Shown here one piece after another: positions 1 through 8,200 of a stretch of DNA of 64,000 nucleotides. Source of the DNA: Streptomyces violens (lineage in GTDB: Bacteria > Actinomycetota > Actinomycetes > Streptomycetales > Streptomycetaceae). The notes beneath the pieces are model-generated. The model was not told the origin of the DNA, made no database searches, and saw only the letters and a list, made by a program, of their open reading frames with translations. How positions within the stretch are numbered: position 1 is the stretch's first letter; each line of letters opens with the position of its first letter. The stretch spans positions 186,001 to 250,000 of the forward strand of contig NZ_JOBH01000001.1 of assembly GCF_000717745.1 (NCBI RefSeq). The letters are read 5' to 3'. The translations under genes were made by a program, and so were the position numbers.

Positions 1-823
1 GGTGCCCGGCGTGCAGCCCGTCCTCCACGTCGTGCACCGAGTACGCCACGTCGTCGGACCAGTCCATGACCTGTGCCTCGAAGCTGCGCGCGCCTTCGGG
101 GGCGCCCTGCCGCAGCCACCGGAAGACGGGCAGGTCGTCCGCGTAAACCCCGAACTTGCGCGAACGCGGGTCCTCGGGGTGCCCGCCGCGCCCCCAGGGG
201 TACTTGGTCGCCGCGTCCAGGGCGGCGCGCGTGAGGTTGAGGCCGACGCTGACGACGCGGCCGTCGTCGGCGGTGATGAACCGTTTCGGCTCGAGCCGGG
301 CCAGCAGCCGCAGGGACTGCGCGTTGCCCTCGAAGCCGCCGCAGGGCGCGGCGACTTCGTTCAGCGCCTGCTCGCCGTTGTGCCCGAAGGGCGGGTGGCC
401 CAGGTCGTGCGCCAGGCAGGCGGTCTCGACCAGGTCCGGGTCGCAGCCGAGTGCCGCGCCCAGCTCCCGCCCCACCTGCGCGCACTCCAGGGAGTGCGTG
501 AGCCGGGTGCGCGGGGTCGCGTCCCAGGCGTGCGCGCCGGTACCGGACGCGGCGACGCCGGGCGTGACGACCTGGGTCTTGCCGGCCAGTCTGCGCAGCG
601 CGGCGGAGTGCAGCACCCGCGCGCGGTCCCGCTGGAACGCCGTACGGCCGGGACGCTTGTCCGGCTCGGCACCCCAGCGCTCGATGTCGGCGTCGTCGTA
701 CGCGGCGCCGTACCGGTCACCGTTGTACAGATCGTTGTCGTACGAGGTGCCCACGGGCCGCCCGGCACGGTGCGCCGCGCGGCCTGCCCGTGGTTCTGGT
801 GAGTTGGGGGTCGTACCCGTCAT
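1..823 (-). CDS. dgt: deoxyguanosinetriphosphate triphosphohydrolase-like protein (partial, 3' end outside window)
   Basis: HD-domain dNTP triphosphohydrolase that would cleave dGTP to deoxyguanosine and tripolyphosphate in the cytoplasm. The reverse-strand translation from ATG at 823 reads [14 protein letters not shown] and contains the family signatures [33 protein letters not shown] and [20 protein letters not shown] (the H...HD metal site), then [18 protein letters not shown] near the window edge. The C-terminal part lies beyond base 1. Its ATG overlaps the TGA of the upstream chelatase gene (ATGA at 820-823), so the two are translationally coupled. In Streptomyces dgt usually lies beside dnaG, which would be off-window. 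Confident family call. Confidence 0.93.
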   Translation of the reverse strand, partial: MTGTTPNSPEPRAGRAAHRAGRPVGTSYDNDLYNGDRYGAAYDDADIERWGAEPDKRPGRTAFQRDRARVLHSAALRRLAGKTQVVTPGVAASGTGAHAWDATPRTRLTHSLECAQVGRELGAALGCDPDLVETACLAHDLGHPPFGHNGEQALNEVAAPCGGFEGNAQSLRLLARLEPKRFITADDGRVVSVGLNLTRAALDAATKYPWGRGGHPEDPRSRKFGVYADDLPVFRWLRQGAPEGARSFEAQVMDWSDDVAYSVHDVEDGLHAGH

Positions 824-1707
824 ACCGCGACGGTAGCCGCACCGGCCCCCTCTCGGTCGGAAGCGGTACGCGAGCGGAGCGACTGGTCGTAGCGGTGCAG
901 GACGAGCCGGGCGAGGGCCGGGTGGTCGCCGAGGGGTGCGGCGGCGGGCCCGAGGACGGCGGCGGAGGCGGTGGCGAAGCGGCCGGGCGCGGTGAAGTAC
1001 GAGGCGAGGACGGGGCGCAGGCCGCGCGTCCGCAGGGCCGCGGCGGCCTCCTCCACGGTGGCCCCTGCGCCCGCCGCGTAGCCCGGTACGACGGGCACGC
1101 CGCCCAGCCGTACGGAGAGCAGCCGGGCGGTGCGTTCGGTGTCGGTGGCCGATTCCGGGTCCCGCGAGCCGGCCGCGGCCAGGACTATCCCCGTGCCGGG
1201 CGCCTCCGGCCGCGTCCCGCCCTCCGCCAGCCGGTCGTGCAGTGCCTCGGCGAGGAGGGAGTGCGGCCCGAGCGGCGCCGCGATACGGGCTCTGGTCCGT
1301 GGCGCGGCGCCGGCCATCGCCGGTATGTCCGACTTGGTGTGGTAGCCGCGGCTCAGCAGCAGCGGCACGAGGACCGCGTCGCCGTCCAGCCCGGCCAGCG
1401 TGTCGGGCAGCAGCGGCTCGTTCAGTTCGATGTGCCCGAGGCGTACCGGGAGGCCGGGGCGCAGGGTGCGTACCCGGTCCAGCAGCGCGGTGACGGTCTC
1501 CAGGGCGCGGGGATCACGGCTTCCGTGGGCGACCGCGACGAGCGTCGGCGGCGTCGGTGTACTGGCGGGGCCGCACGGCAGGGTGCGGCGGCTGTGGAGT
1601 CTGACCCGGCTGAGCTGGGTGCTGAGCTGTGTGGTGATCTCTGTCATGAGCTGCGCCGTACTGTCGAAGGGAACCGCTGCGGGAAGGTGCGCGTTCGACG
1701 CCGTCAT
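820..1707 (-). CDS. sirohydrochlorin chelatase-like (CbiX/SirB family) protein
   Basis: Class II chelatase-fold protein with two half-domains. The first opens with [14 protein letters not shown] (catalytic His of CbiX/SirB) and continues with [13 protein letters not shown] and [17 protein letters not shown], where a second His lies in the usual place. The second half repeats the fold ([27 protein letters not shown]). Expected role is metal insertion into sirohydrochlorin to make siroheme, the cofactor of the nitrite reductase encoded at 15.8 kb, and it is divergent from nasA. Start uncertain: ATG 1707 lacks a visible ribosome site and adds about 55 residues ahead of the first conserved strand; ATG 1647 is an alternative. 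Cobalt instead of iron cannot be excluded. Confidence 0.85.
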   Translation of the reverse strand: MTASNAHLPAAVPFDSTAQLMTEITTQLSTQLSRVRLHSRRTLPCGPASTPTPPTLVAVAHGSRDPRALETVTALLDRVRTLRPGLPVRLGHIELNEPLLPDTLAGLDGDAVLVPLLLSRGYHTKSDIPAMAGAAPRTRARIAAPLGPHSLLAEALHDRLAEGGTRPEAPGTGIVLAAAGSRDPESATDTERTARLLSVRLGGVPVVPGYAAGAGATVEEAAAALRTRGLRPVLASYFTAPGRFATASAAVLGPAAAPLGDHPALARLVLHRYDQSLRSRTASDREGAGAATVAV

Positions 1708-1817
1708 GGAGGGAGCCTGGCAGCGGAGAGTTGCCGCAGCGTTGCGCAGGGGTGACGAGTCGTTTCTCCGCCCTCACGGGTTCGGCCGCGCTTCGGGGAG
1801 GGACCCGTGCCGGGCAT

Positions 1818-1855
1818 GTAACACCAGGGGGCGGCGGCGGAAACGCGCGCGTTGC
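1818..1855 (+). promoter_or_regulatory. GlnR-like half-sites upstream of nasA
   Basis: GTAAC at 1818-1822, GAAAC at 1840-1844 and GTTGC at 1851-1855 are spaced 22 and 11 bases apart, the helical phasing of GlnR boxes (remembered consensus gTnAC-n6-GaAAC). The 11-base position between the first two is not conserved. The site lies just ahead of the nasA start, where GlnR control is expected in Streptomyces. Weak on its own. Confidence 0.35.
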
Positions 1856-1866
1856 ACCGTGACCGT

Positions 1867-3948
1867 ATGAACGCCGACGTCACGACCGGCACGGTCGACA
1901 CGCACTGTCCGTACTGCTCCCTGCAGTGCGGAATGTCGCTGCGCCCGGAGCAGGGCACGGTACAGGTGGTCGAGCGCCCGGACTTCCCCGTGAACCGGGG
2001 GGCGCTGTGCGGCAAGGGCCGTACCGCCGCCGAGGTGCTCGACCAGCGGGTACGGCTGACGGAACCGCTGGTCAGGGACGGTGGGACGCTGCGCCCCGCC
2101 ACCTGGGACGAGGCCCTGGACCGGGTCGCCGCGGGACTGGACAGCGCGCGGACCGTATACGGGAACGACGCGGTGGGCGTCTTCGGGGGCGGCGGCCTGA
2201 CCAATGAGAAGGCGTACGCGCTGGGCAAGTTCGCGCGGGTCGCGCTCGGCACCTCGCAGATCGACTACAACGGCCGGTTCTGCATGTCCTCGGCGGCCGC
2301 GGCGCACGGGCGCGCGTTCGGCCTCGACCGCGGCATGCCCTTCCCGCTGGCGGACGTGGCCCGTACGGGGTGCGTGATCCTGGTGGGCTCCAACCTCGCC
2401 GAGACCATGCCGCCCGCGCTGCGCTACCTGACCGAACTGCGCGAGAACGGCGGCAAGCTGATCGTCGTCGACCCGCGCCGCACGAAGACGGCCGAGGCGG
2501 CCGACCTGCACCTCGCCCCGCGCCCCGGGACCGACCTCGCGCTGGCCCTCGGGTTGCTGCACCTCGTCGTCGCCCAGGGCCGTACGGACGAGGCGTTCAT
2601 CGCGGAGCGCACCACCGGCTGGCCCGAGGCGCGGGCCGCCGCGATGGCCCACTGGCCGGAGCTGGTGGAGCGGATCACGGGCGTGCCGGTGCCGGAACTG
2701 CGCGAGGCCGTCGCGCTGTTCTGCGACGCCGCCTCCTCCATGGTGCTCACCGCGCGCGGCCCCGAACAGCAGGCCAAGGGCACCGACACGGTGGGCGCGT
2801 GGATCAATCTGTGCCTGGCCACGGGCCGGGCCGGCCGGGAGCTGTCCGGGTACGGCTGCCTGACCGGCCAGGGCAACGGCCAGGGCGGCCGCGAGCACGG
2901 TCAGAAGGCCGACCAGCTCCCCGGCTACCGCAAGCTCGACGACCCGGCCGCCAGGGAGCACGTGGCGGCCGTCTGGGGCGTCTCCCCGGACAGCCTGCCG
3001 GGCCCCGGCCGCAGCGCGTACGAACTGCTGGACGCGCTCGGCACCGATGTACGCGCGCTGCTCCTGATGGGCTCCAACCCGGTCGTCTCCGCGCCGCGCG
3101 CAGCCCACGTGGAGGAGCGCATCCGTTCGCTGGACTTCCTGGCCGTCGCGGACGTGGTCCTCTCGGAGACAGCGGCGCTGGCCGACGTCGTGCTGCCGGT
3201 GACGCAGTGGGCGGAGGAGACCGGCACGACGACGAACCTGGAGGGCCGCGTACTGCTGCGCCGCCGCGCCCTGGACCCGCCGCCCGGTGTCCGCTCGGAC
3301 CTGGCGGTGCTGAACGGGCTGGCGGCGCGGCTGGGCCACGAGAAGGGCTTCCCCGCCGATCCGGAGGAGGTCTTCGAGGAGCTGCGCCGTGCCTCGGAGG
3401 GCGGCGCGGCGGACTACTCCGGGATCAGCTACCGCCGCATCGCCTCGGAGGACGGCGTCTTCTGGCCGTGCCCCGAAGAGACGCACCCGGGAACCCCTCG
3501 CCTCTTCCTGGACCGGTTCGCCACTCCGGACGGCCGGGCCCGCTTCGTACCGGTCTCGCACCGCGCGTCCGCGGAGGAGGCCGACGCCGAGTACCCGGTA
3601 CTGCTGACCACCGGGCGGGTGCTGGCGCAGTACCAGTCGGGCGCGCAGACCCGGCGCGTGGCGGAGCTGAACGCCGCGGCGCCCGGCCCCTTCGTGCAGA
3701 TCCACCCGCTTCTCGCGGAGCGGTACGGGATCGGGGAGGGCGACCGGGTCGCGGTGGAGTCCCGGCGCGGCCGGGCCGTGGCCCCCGCCCGGCTGACCGG
3801 CACCATCCGCTCCGACACGGTCTTCATGCCGTTCCACTGGCCGGGCGAGGGCCGCGCCAACACCCTCACCAATCCGGCCCTGGACCCCACCTCCCGGATG
3901 CCGGAGTTCAAGGTCTGCGCGGTCCGGCTGTCCCGGGTCGCCGATTAA
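1867..3948 (+). CDS. nasA: assimilatory nitrate reductase catalytic subunit (molybdopterin oxidoreductase)
   Basis: Reduces nitrate to nitrite in the cytoplasm using Mo-bis-MGD and one [4Fe-4S] cluster. Cluster ligands are C14, C17, C21 and C48 (THCPYCSLQCGM, then RGALCGKGR), and C139 in NGRFCMSSAAAAHGRAFG is the likely Mo ligand. The C-terminal MGD-binding domain (YPVLLTTGRVLAQYQSG onward) is complete. The 693-aa length fits the short NasA/NarB type without an extra C-terminal [2Fe-2S] domain. ATG 1867 is preferred; an in-frame TTG at 1852 overlaps the promoter motifs. Nitrite would go to NirBD at 15.8 kb. The stop codon TAA lies in a 15-bp tandem repeat (see separate entry). Confidence 0.93.
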   Translation: MNADVTTGTVDTHCPYCSLQCGMSLRPEQGTVQVVERPDFPVNRGALCGKGRTAAEVLDQRVRLTEPLVRDGGTLRPATWDEALDRVAAGLDSARTVYGNDAVGVFGGGGLTNEKAYALGKFARVALGTSQIDYNGRFCMSSAAAAHGRAFGLDRGMPFPLADVARTGCVILVGSNLAETMPPALRYLTELRENGGKLIVVDPRRTKTAEAADLHLAPRPGTDLALALGLLHLVVAQGRTDEAFIAERTTGWPEARAAAMAHWPELVERITGVPVPELREAVALFCDAASSMVLTARGPEQQAKGTDTVGAWINLCLATGRAGRELSGYGCLTGQGNGQGGREHGQKADQLPGYRKLDDPAAREHVAAVWGVSPDSLPGPGRSAYELLDALGTDVRALLLMGSNPVVSAPRAAHVEERIRSLDFLAVADVVLSETAALADVVLPVTQWAEETGTTTNLEGRVLLRRRALDPPPGVRSDLAVLNGLAARLGHEKGFPADPEEVFEELRRASEGGAADYSGISYRRIASEDGVFWPCPEETHPGTPRLFLDRFATPDGRARFVPVSHRASAEEADAEYPVLLTTGRVLAQYQSGAQTRRVAELNAAAPGPFVQIHPLLAERYGIGEGDRVAVESRRGRAVAPARLTGTIRSDTVFMPFHWPGEGRANTLTNPALDPTSRMPEFKVCAVRLSRVAD

Positions 3949-3975
3949 CGGCACAGCACCCAACGGCACAGCACC
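3947..3975 (+). repeat. 15-bp tandem repeat spanning the nasA stop codon
   Basis: AACGGCACAGCACC occurs at 3947-3960 and 3962-3975, identical over 14 bases with period 15. In the nasA frame the units read TAA CGG CAC AGC ACC and CAA CGG CAC AGC ACC, so the stop codon TAA aligns with a Gln codon in the second copy. One C-to-T change separates stop from sense. Confidence 0.9.
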
Positions 3976-3977
3976 GC

Positions 3978-4976
3978 TCACCGGCCGTGCGCGTCGACCT
4001 CCTTCAGGTACGCGGCGCGCGTCGCCTCGTCCAGGAACGACGCCGTGAACGAATTACGGGCCAGCGTGCGCAGCGTCTCCTGGTCCAGCCGCAGCGCGTC
4101 CCGTACGGCCGTGAAGTTGTCGTGCGCGTACCCGCCGAAGTAGGCCGGGTCGTCGGAGTTGACGGTCACCAGCAGGCCCGCGTCCAGCATGGCGGGCAGC
4201 GGGTGGTCGGCCAGGTCGTCGATCACCCGCAGCCGGACGTTGGACAGCGGGCAGACGGTGAGCGGCACCTGCTCGACGGCCAGCCGCGCCACCAGGTCCG
4301 CGTCCTCCATGCACCGCACCCCGTGGTCGACCCGGTCCACCCCGAGCACGTCCAGCGCCTCCCACACGTACGCGGGCGGCCCCTCCTCACCGGCGTGCGC
4401 CACGCACTTCAGCCCGGCCTCCCGCGCGAGCGCGTACACCTCGCGGAACTTCGACGGCGGGTTGCCGACCTCGGCGGAGTCCAGCCCGACCGCGGTGATC
4501 CGGTCCAGGTACGGGCGCGCCGCCTCGAAGGTCTCCAGCGCCGACTCCGCGCTCTCGTCCCGCAGGAAGCACATGATGAGCCGGGTCGTGATGCCGTAGG
4601 TCTCCTGGGCGGCGTCCAGGGCCCGTCCCAGGCCCTCGATGACGGTCCCGATGGGCACGCCGCGCGCGGTGTGCGCCTGCGGATCGAAAAAGATCTCCGC
4701 GTGCCGCACGCCCTGCTCCTTGGCGCGCGCGAGATAGGCGTTCGCAAGATCGGCGAAGTCCTCCTCGGTCCGCAGCACGGCCATCAGCGCGTAGTACAGA
4801 TCCAGGAACGACTGCAGATCGCTGAACGAGTACGCGCGCCGCAGCTCCTCCTCGGAGGCGTACGGCAGCTCGACACCGTTGCGCTCGGCAAGCGCGAACG
4901 CCAGCTCGGGCTCCAGCGTGCCCTCGATGTGCAGATGCAGCTCGGCCTTGGGGATCGGGGGGTGAGCGGTGGTCAT
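3978..4976 (-). CDS. adenine deaminase (Aah1/Pa0148-like) of the adenosine deaminase family
   Basis: TIM-barrel Zn amidohydrolase of 332 aa. Metal ligands are H14 and H16 (KAELHLHIEGTLEPE), the His in CVAHAGEEGPP near residue 194, and the Asp pair in VTVNSDDPAYFGGY near residue 275. The motifs IEGTLEPELAFALAERNGVEL, FFDPQAHTARG, GLDSAEVGNPPSKF and AHAGEEGPPAYVWEALD resemble, as I recall them, the bacterial enzymes shown to deaminate adenine rather than adenosine, so purine-base salvage is more likely than nucleoside deamination. The next reverse-strand gene upstream ends 6 bases from this start. Automated pipelines would probably call it adenosine deaminase. Confidence 0.82.
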   Translation of the reverse strand: MTTAHPPIPKAELHLHIEGTLEPELAFALAERNGVELPYASEEELRRAYSFSDLQSFLDLYYALMAVLRTEEDFADLANAYLARAKEQGVRHAEIFFDPQAHTARGVPIGTVIEGLGRALDAAQETYGITTRLIMCFLRDESAESALETFEAARPYLDRITAVGLDSAEVGNPPSKFREVYALAREAGLKCVAHAGEEGPPAYVWEALDVLGVDRVDHGVRCMEDADLVARLAVEQVPLTVCPLSNVRLRVIDDLADHPLPAMLDAGLLVTVNSDDPAYFGGYAHDNFTAVRDALRLDQETLRTLARNSFTASFLDEATRAAYLKEVDAHGR

Positions 4977-4982
4977 GTCGGC

Positions 4983-5495
4983 TCAGGCACCTTCCTGTGC
5001 GGTGGCGGCGAAGGCGCGGCCTTCGTTGGCGGCGACGCCGGGGCCTACAGGGCCCGCGGCACGTCGGCCGGTGGCGAGCCAGTCGCCACCGGGGACCGGG
5101 GTGCCGGCGGCGCGGAGGCGGTCGGCCAGGGGTTCGGCGGCGAGGTACACCCAGGCGCGGATCGTGCTGCCGTCCGGCAGGACCGCCTCGCACACGACCC
5201 GGTCGTAGTCGTTGTCCGGCGCGCCCGGGGTGTAGCCCTCCAGCCGGTCCAGGACCGCCAGCACCTCGTCGTACGCGCCTTCGGCGGGCGTGATGACGTG
5301 GCCGTGGACCACCGCGTCCGAGGAGCCCGTGATTGCGTACGGATAGCCGGGCCCGTCGTACAGCAGCGCCCCGTGGATCAGCGCCGGCTGCTCCGCCGCG
5401 GTGCGGCCACGCAGCGCCCAGGCGTGATTGGCCTCTCCGGGGCGCAGCGTCCCGTAGACGAAGAAGGGCAGCCGCTCGGCGGGCCGGTCACTCAT
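4983..5495 (-). CDS. gamma-glutamylcyclotransferase/AIG2-like protein
   Basis: 170-aa GGCT-fold protein. The N-terminus FFVYGTLRPGEANH is the conserved YGxLrxG motif that binds the gamma-glutamyl moiety, followed by GPGYPYAI and a C-terminal YDRVVCEAVLPDGSTIRAWVY strand pair with the usual acidic residue region (EGAYDEVLAVLDRLEGY). Start ATG 5495 follows a good GAGGAG ribosome site. The last 35 residues (Ala/Gly-rich) look disordered. It may act on gamma-glutamyl amines or peptides; the substrate is unknown. It sits 6 bases from the deaminase and may be co-transcribed with it. Confidence 0.8.
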   Translation of the reverse strand: MSDRPAERLPFFVYGTLRPGEANHAWALRGRTAAEQPALIHGALLYDGPGYPYAITGSSDAVVHGHVITPAEGAYDEVLAVLDRLEGYTPGAPDNDYDRVVCEAVLPDGSTIRAWVYLAAEPLADRLRAAGTPVPGGDWLATGRRAAGPVGPGVAANEGRAFAATAQEGA

Positions 5496-5578
5496 GGGTC
5501 GTTCTCCTCGTGTTCGTTCTTCCCACTTGCAACCATGCCAGGCCGCTGCGCTCCGCTGACGGGGAGGTCGGGAAGACG

Positions 5579-5614
5579 ACGAGGAAACCGCTACCGACGA
5601 GGAAACCGCTACCG
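5579..5614 (-). repeat. perfect 18-bp tandem duplication spanning the cutA stop codon
   Basis: ACGAGGAAACCGCTACCG is present twice, at 5579-5596 and 5597-5614, without mismatch. The cutA stop (TAG, plus-strand CTA at 5609-5611) lies in one copy, and an in-frame duplicate TAG lies at 5591-5593, six codons downstream. Confidence 0.95.
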
Positions 5615-5953
5615 CGTCTCCTCCTGGATCCACGCCAGGTAGTCGGCGGCGCCGTGGACGATCGGGGTCGCGATGATCTCCGGGGTGTCGTAGTCGTGGG
5701 CACCGCGGAGGTACTCCTCCAGCTCCTGGTAGCGGCTGCCGGTCGTCTTGAGGAGTACCTGCCACTCCTCGCTGGTCTCGATGCCGCCGTCCCAGCGGTA
5801 CACCGAGGTGACCGGCGCGCTGACCTGGGCGCACGCCGCCAGGCGCGCCTCGATCGCGCCGCGGGCCAGCGCCTCGGCCTTCTGCGCCGCGTCGGTCGTC
5901 GTCAGCACGGTCAGGAATGCGGGCGGTGCGGTCTGCTCGGGCAGGTCGGTCAC
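5609..5953 (-). CDS. cutA: divalent cation tolerance protein CutA
   Basis: 114-aa trimeric CutA1-type protein. It shows the family landmarks FLTVLTTTDAAQKAEALARGAIEARLAACAQV, SVYRWDGGIETSEEWQVLLKTT, and the C-terminal Y-DTPEIIATPI-G-DYLAWIQEET strand. GTG 5953 was chosen as start because AAAAGGACC precedes it by about 9 bases and it gives the normal family length. Proposed roles are metal tolerance or signalling; the exact function is not settled. The 3' end carries an 18-bp duplication including the stop. Confidence 0.92.
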   Translation of the reverse strand: MTDLPEQTAPPAFLTVLTTTDAAQKAEALARGAIEARLAACAQVSAPVTSVYRWDGGIETSEEWQVLLKTTGSRYQELEEYLRGAHDYDTPEIIATPIVHGAADYLAWIQEETR

Positions 5954-6114
5954 GGGAACGGTCCTTTTGGGTCGCGGACGGGCGGGTACCTGATCCTTCC
6001 GCATCCACGGGTACCACGGCGCGCCGATGACTTGCGGCGCCCGGCGCACCCGCGAGGATGGGGACAGGAGCACGCCACCGGACCGCCGCACGTCCGCGAC
6101 CGAAGGGCCCCCTC

Positions 6115-6444
6115 ATGGACGACCTCACCGCCCTCGCCCGCCAGCAGCTCGACGACGCCAAGGCCGACCCGCACGGCCGCAGCGCGCGGCTCTTCCTGCA
6201 CGACGGGCCGCTGCGGCAGACCGTGATCGCGCTGGTCGGCGGCGCCTCGCTGGACGAGCACGTCTCGCCGCCGGCCGGCAGCATGCAGATCCTGCACGGG
6301 CACGTGCAGATCACGACGGACCACGGCAAGCAGGACATGATCGCCGGGCAGGTCGCACAGATCCCGCGCGAGAAGCACGGGGTGACGGCCGTGGAGAACT
6401 CCGCCGTACTGCTGACCTCGGTGACGCACGTCGACGGGATGTGA
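6115..6444 (+). CDS. cupin-domain protein
   Basis: 109-aa single-domain cupin. The core reads LDEHVSPPAGSMQILHGHVQITTDHGKQDMIAGQVAQIPREKHGVTAVENSAVLLTSV. The two cupin motifs are degenerate at the metal site: only EH, H and one KH are visible. ATG 6115 follows GAAGGG and starts MDDLTALARQQLDDAKADPHGRSA. It stands alone, divergent from cutA. No substrate can be assigned; small stand-alone cupins are often sensors or isomerases. Confidence 0.75.
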   Translation: MDDLTALARQQLDDAKADPHGRSARLFLHDGPLRQTVIALVGGASLDEHVSPPAGSMQILHGHVQITTDHGKQDMIAGQVAQIPREKHGVTAVENSAVLLTSVTHVDGM

Positions 6445-6478
6445 GCACGGCGCGCATCGACGGCATGTGAGCACGGCG
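6431..6478 (+). repeat. 26-bp-period direct repeat at the cupin gene stop codon
   Basis: TCGACGGGATGTGAGCACGG at 6431 recurs at 6457 with one mismatch (22 of 22 bases compared, 21 identical). The cupin TGA (6442-6444) is in the first copy. The period is 26, so the second TGA is out of frame. Confidence 0.88.
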
Positions 6479-6550
6479 GGCGGCACAACCTTCGCCCCGT
6501 TCCGGCGGTCTTACTGACGAGAGTTCCGTTACGGGGGAAAGGTCTCGTCC

Positions 6551-7192
6551 ATGCGCATCCGTTCCGTACGCCGCCGATCCGTCCGCCGCCGTGCCGCGCT
6601 CACCGCCGCCGCGGCCGTGCTGGCCGCCACCGCCGTCGGCGCGACCGCGGCCGTCGCCGCCCCGGCCGCCACCGCACCGCCGCGCTTCCTCGCGCCGGGC
6701 GAGCTCCCGCCGCACGCGTCCTCGCCCTGGTACGCCTCGAAGGTCACGCCAGGGCTGCCGGACCCGGAGCCGTTCTGCCTCGACGGGGGCGTGGTGCCCG
6801 GCGGCGCCGGCACGTACCACCGGAGCTTCCACACCGAGTACGACACGGGCGCTGTGCAGGTCAGCGTGGTGACGTCCAGCGACGACAGCGCGCAACGGCT
6901 GGCCGCGAAGCTGCGCCAGAAGGTCGCGCGCTGCGCCGGCGACTGGCTGCACGACAAGCCCGGCGGCACCGCGTCCTGGAAGGACTACGGCACGGTCACC
7001 GCGGCGGACGGCGGCCGGGTGTACGGCATCCACACCTCGATCCCCGAGTCCGAGCCGGGCATCCACCTCTTCGGCGTGGGCCGCTCGGGCCGTACGGTCA
7101 CGGTCGTGCAGTGGGGCGAGATGGGCACCTTCGAGCACGCGCCGGTACCGGCCTTCAAGGCCACCCTCCGTCAGGCCCTCAACAAGCTCTGA
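6551..7192 (+). CDS. secreted protein of unknown function
   Basis: 213 aa with a Sec-type signal: basic n-region MRIRSVRRRSVRRR, hydrophobic Ala-rich h-region, and likely cleavage after AVAAPA near residue 40. The mature part contains two Cys (EPFCLDGG and VARCAGDW) that could form a disulphide, and an alpha/beta sequence ending GRTVTVVQWGEMGTFEHAPVPAFKATLRQALNKL, the general appearance of small sensor-like extracellular domains of actinomycetes. A strong GGGGGAAAGG ribosome site precedes ATG 6551. I do not recognise the family. The 3' end has a 15-bp duplication containing the stop codon. Confidence 0.75.
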   Translation: MRIRSVRRRSVRRRAALTAAAAVLAATAVGATAAVAAPAATAPPRFLAPGELPPHASSPWYASKVTPGLPDPEPFCLDGGVVPGGAGTYHRSFHTEYDTGAVQVSVVTSSDDSAQRLAAKLRQKVARCAGDWLHDKPGGTASWKDYGTVTAADGGRVYGIHTSIPESEPGIHLFGVGRSGRTVTVVQWGEMGTFEHAPVPAFKATLRQALNKL

Positions 7193-7209
7193 GCCCACAA
7201 GCTCTGAGC
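7182..7209 (+). repeat. 13-bp perfect direct repeat (period 15) duplicating the stop codon
   Basis: ACAAGCTCTGAGC at 7182-7194 and 7197-7209. The TGA of the secreted-protein gene (7190-7192) has an in-frame duplicate five codons later (7205-7207). Confidence 0.92.
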
Positions 7210-7234
7210 GCCTGCCGGATCCGGAAACCGCGGC

Positions 7235-8017
7235 TCAGGCCAGCCACTGGTCGTACGCCATCGAGCACAGCAGCCCCGCGACGACCACGACCAGCACGCC
7301 GCGCACGAATCCGGCGCCCTTCTTCAGCGCCATCCGGGCGCCGGCCGTGCTGCCCGCGAGGTTGAACGCCGCGAGCAGCGCGCCCAGCCCCCACAGCACG
7401 GTGCCCTGGTACGCGAACATCGCCAGGGCACCGAGGTTGGTGCAGACGTTGACGACCTTCGCCGTGGCCGACGCGGTCACCAGGTCCATGTGCAGGATCG
7501 CCGCCAGCGCGATGACCAGGAACGCGCCGGTGCCGGGCCCGACCAGCCCGTCGTAGAAGCCGATGCCGAGCCCGGCGATCAGCACGGCGGCGATCACCCG
7601 CTGCCGGGTCACCGGGCCCGAGGGCGCGGGCGCGGTCCCGAAGGACGGCCGGAGCAGCACGAACGCGAGCACACCGACCAGCACGATCATGATCAGCGGG
7701 CGCAGCACCGCGCTGTCCAGCCCGGCCGCGAGAAAGGCACCACCCAGCGAACCGCCCGCCGCCGCCAGCCCGATGCGCACCGCGGACGGGACGTCCAGCG
7801 GCGTCTTGCGGACGTACGTGATGGCCGCGCCCGTAGTGCCGACCACCGCCGCCGACTTGTTGGTACCGAGCACAAAGGCGACCGGTACGTGCGGGAGACC
7901 GACGAGCAGCGCGGGCAGCAGGATCAGCCCGCCACCGCCCACCACGGCGTCGATCCAGCCGGCGGCCAGCGCGGTCAGGCAGAGCAGGAGCAGGGTGGTC
8001 ATGGATATGTCAGGCAC
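7235..8017 (-). CDS. TSUP family (TauE/SafE) sulfite/organosulfonate exporter-like permease
   Basis: 260-aa integral membrane protein with about 8 hydrophobic segments in two repeats. The first begins LTALAAGWIDAVVGGGGLILLPALLVGLPHVPVAFVLGTNK, the typical TSUP motif GGGGG-xxP-LL-(x)-GTNK. The second half carries IAGLGIGFYDGLVGPGTGAFLVIAL, the internally duplicated motif. Likely substrates are sulfite, sulfoacetate or other small anions. Start GTG 8017 gives MPDISMTTLL; ATG 8002 is the alternative and no clear ribosome site distinguishes them. The TnpB element inserts immediately upstream, in the same orientation, and may have replaced the native promoter. Confidence 0.88.
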   Translation of the reverse strand: MPDISMTTLLLLCLTALAAGWIDAVVGGGGLILLPALLVGLPHVPVAFVLGTNKSAAVVGTTGAAITYVRKTPLDVPSAVRIGLAAAGGSLGGAFLAAGLDSAVLRPLIMIVLVGVLAFVLLRPSFGTAPAPSGPVTRQRVIAAVLIAGLGIGFYDGLVGPGTGAFLVIALAAILHMDLVTASATAKVVNVCTNLGALAMFAYQGTVLWGLGALLAAFNLAGSTAGARMALKKGAGFVRGVLVVVVAGLLCSMAYDQWLA

Positions 8018-8097
8018 CAGGTGATCTTATGGACCACCGGCCGTTCCGGGGTGGCGAGTTGTGGACCTGGGGGATCTAAGGTGTCACCTTCTCGGTC

Positions 8098-8131
8098 GTG
8101 AACGGTCGAGCTTGTGCACTCGGTCGTTCAC
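8098..8131 (-). repeat. 13-bp-arm hairpin at the putative right end of the TnpB element (omega-RNA candidate)
   Basis: GTGAACGGTCGAG (8098-8110) and CTCGGTCGTTCAC (8119-8131) form a stem with two mismatched pairs around an 8-nt loop, 70 bases past the tnpB stop. A second perfect 7-bp hairpin, GTCCCTT/AAGGGAC (8191-8197/8203-8209), has the tnpB stop codon in its loop. Subterminal hairpins at the 3' end of tnpB are where IS200/IS605 elements encode the guide RNA scaffold. The exact element end is not determined. Confidence 0.55.
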
Positions 8132-8200
8132 ACCTCGTCGCGCTCCCGACTGCCCCCTACGACAGGACGGTCACGGGTCGCATCCACCCAGTCCCTTGGC

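Noticed and set aside
1774..3981. A 735-residue frame antisense to nasA
   Set aside because: Same reason: composition bias without domain signatures.
2370..5642. A 1,090-residue open frame on the plus strand
   Set aside because: It overlaps nasA in another frame and runs antisense to three recognisable genes. Its translation is Arg/Gly/Pro-rich and has no family motifs, as expected from high-GC shadow frames.
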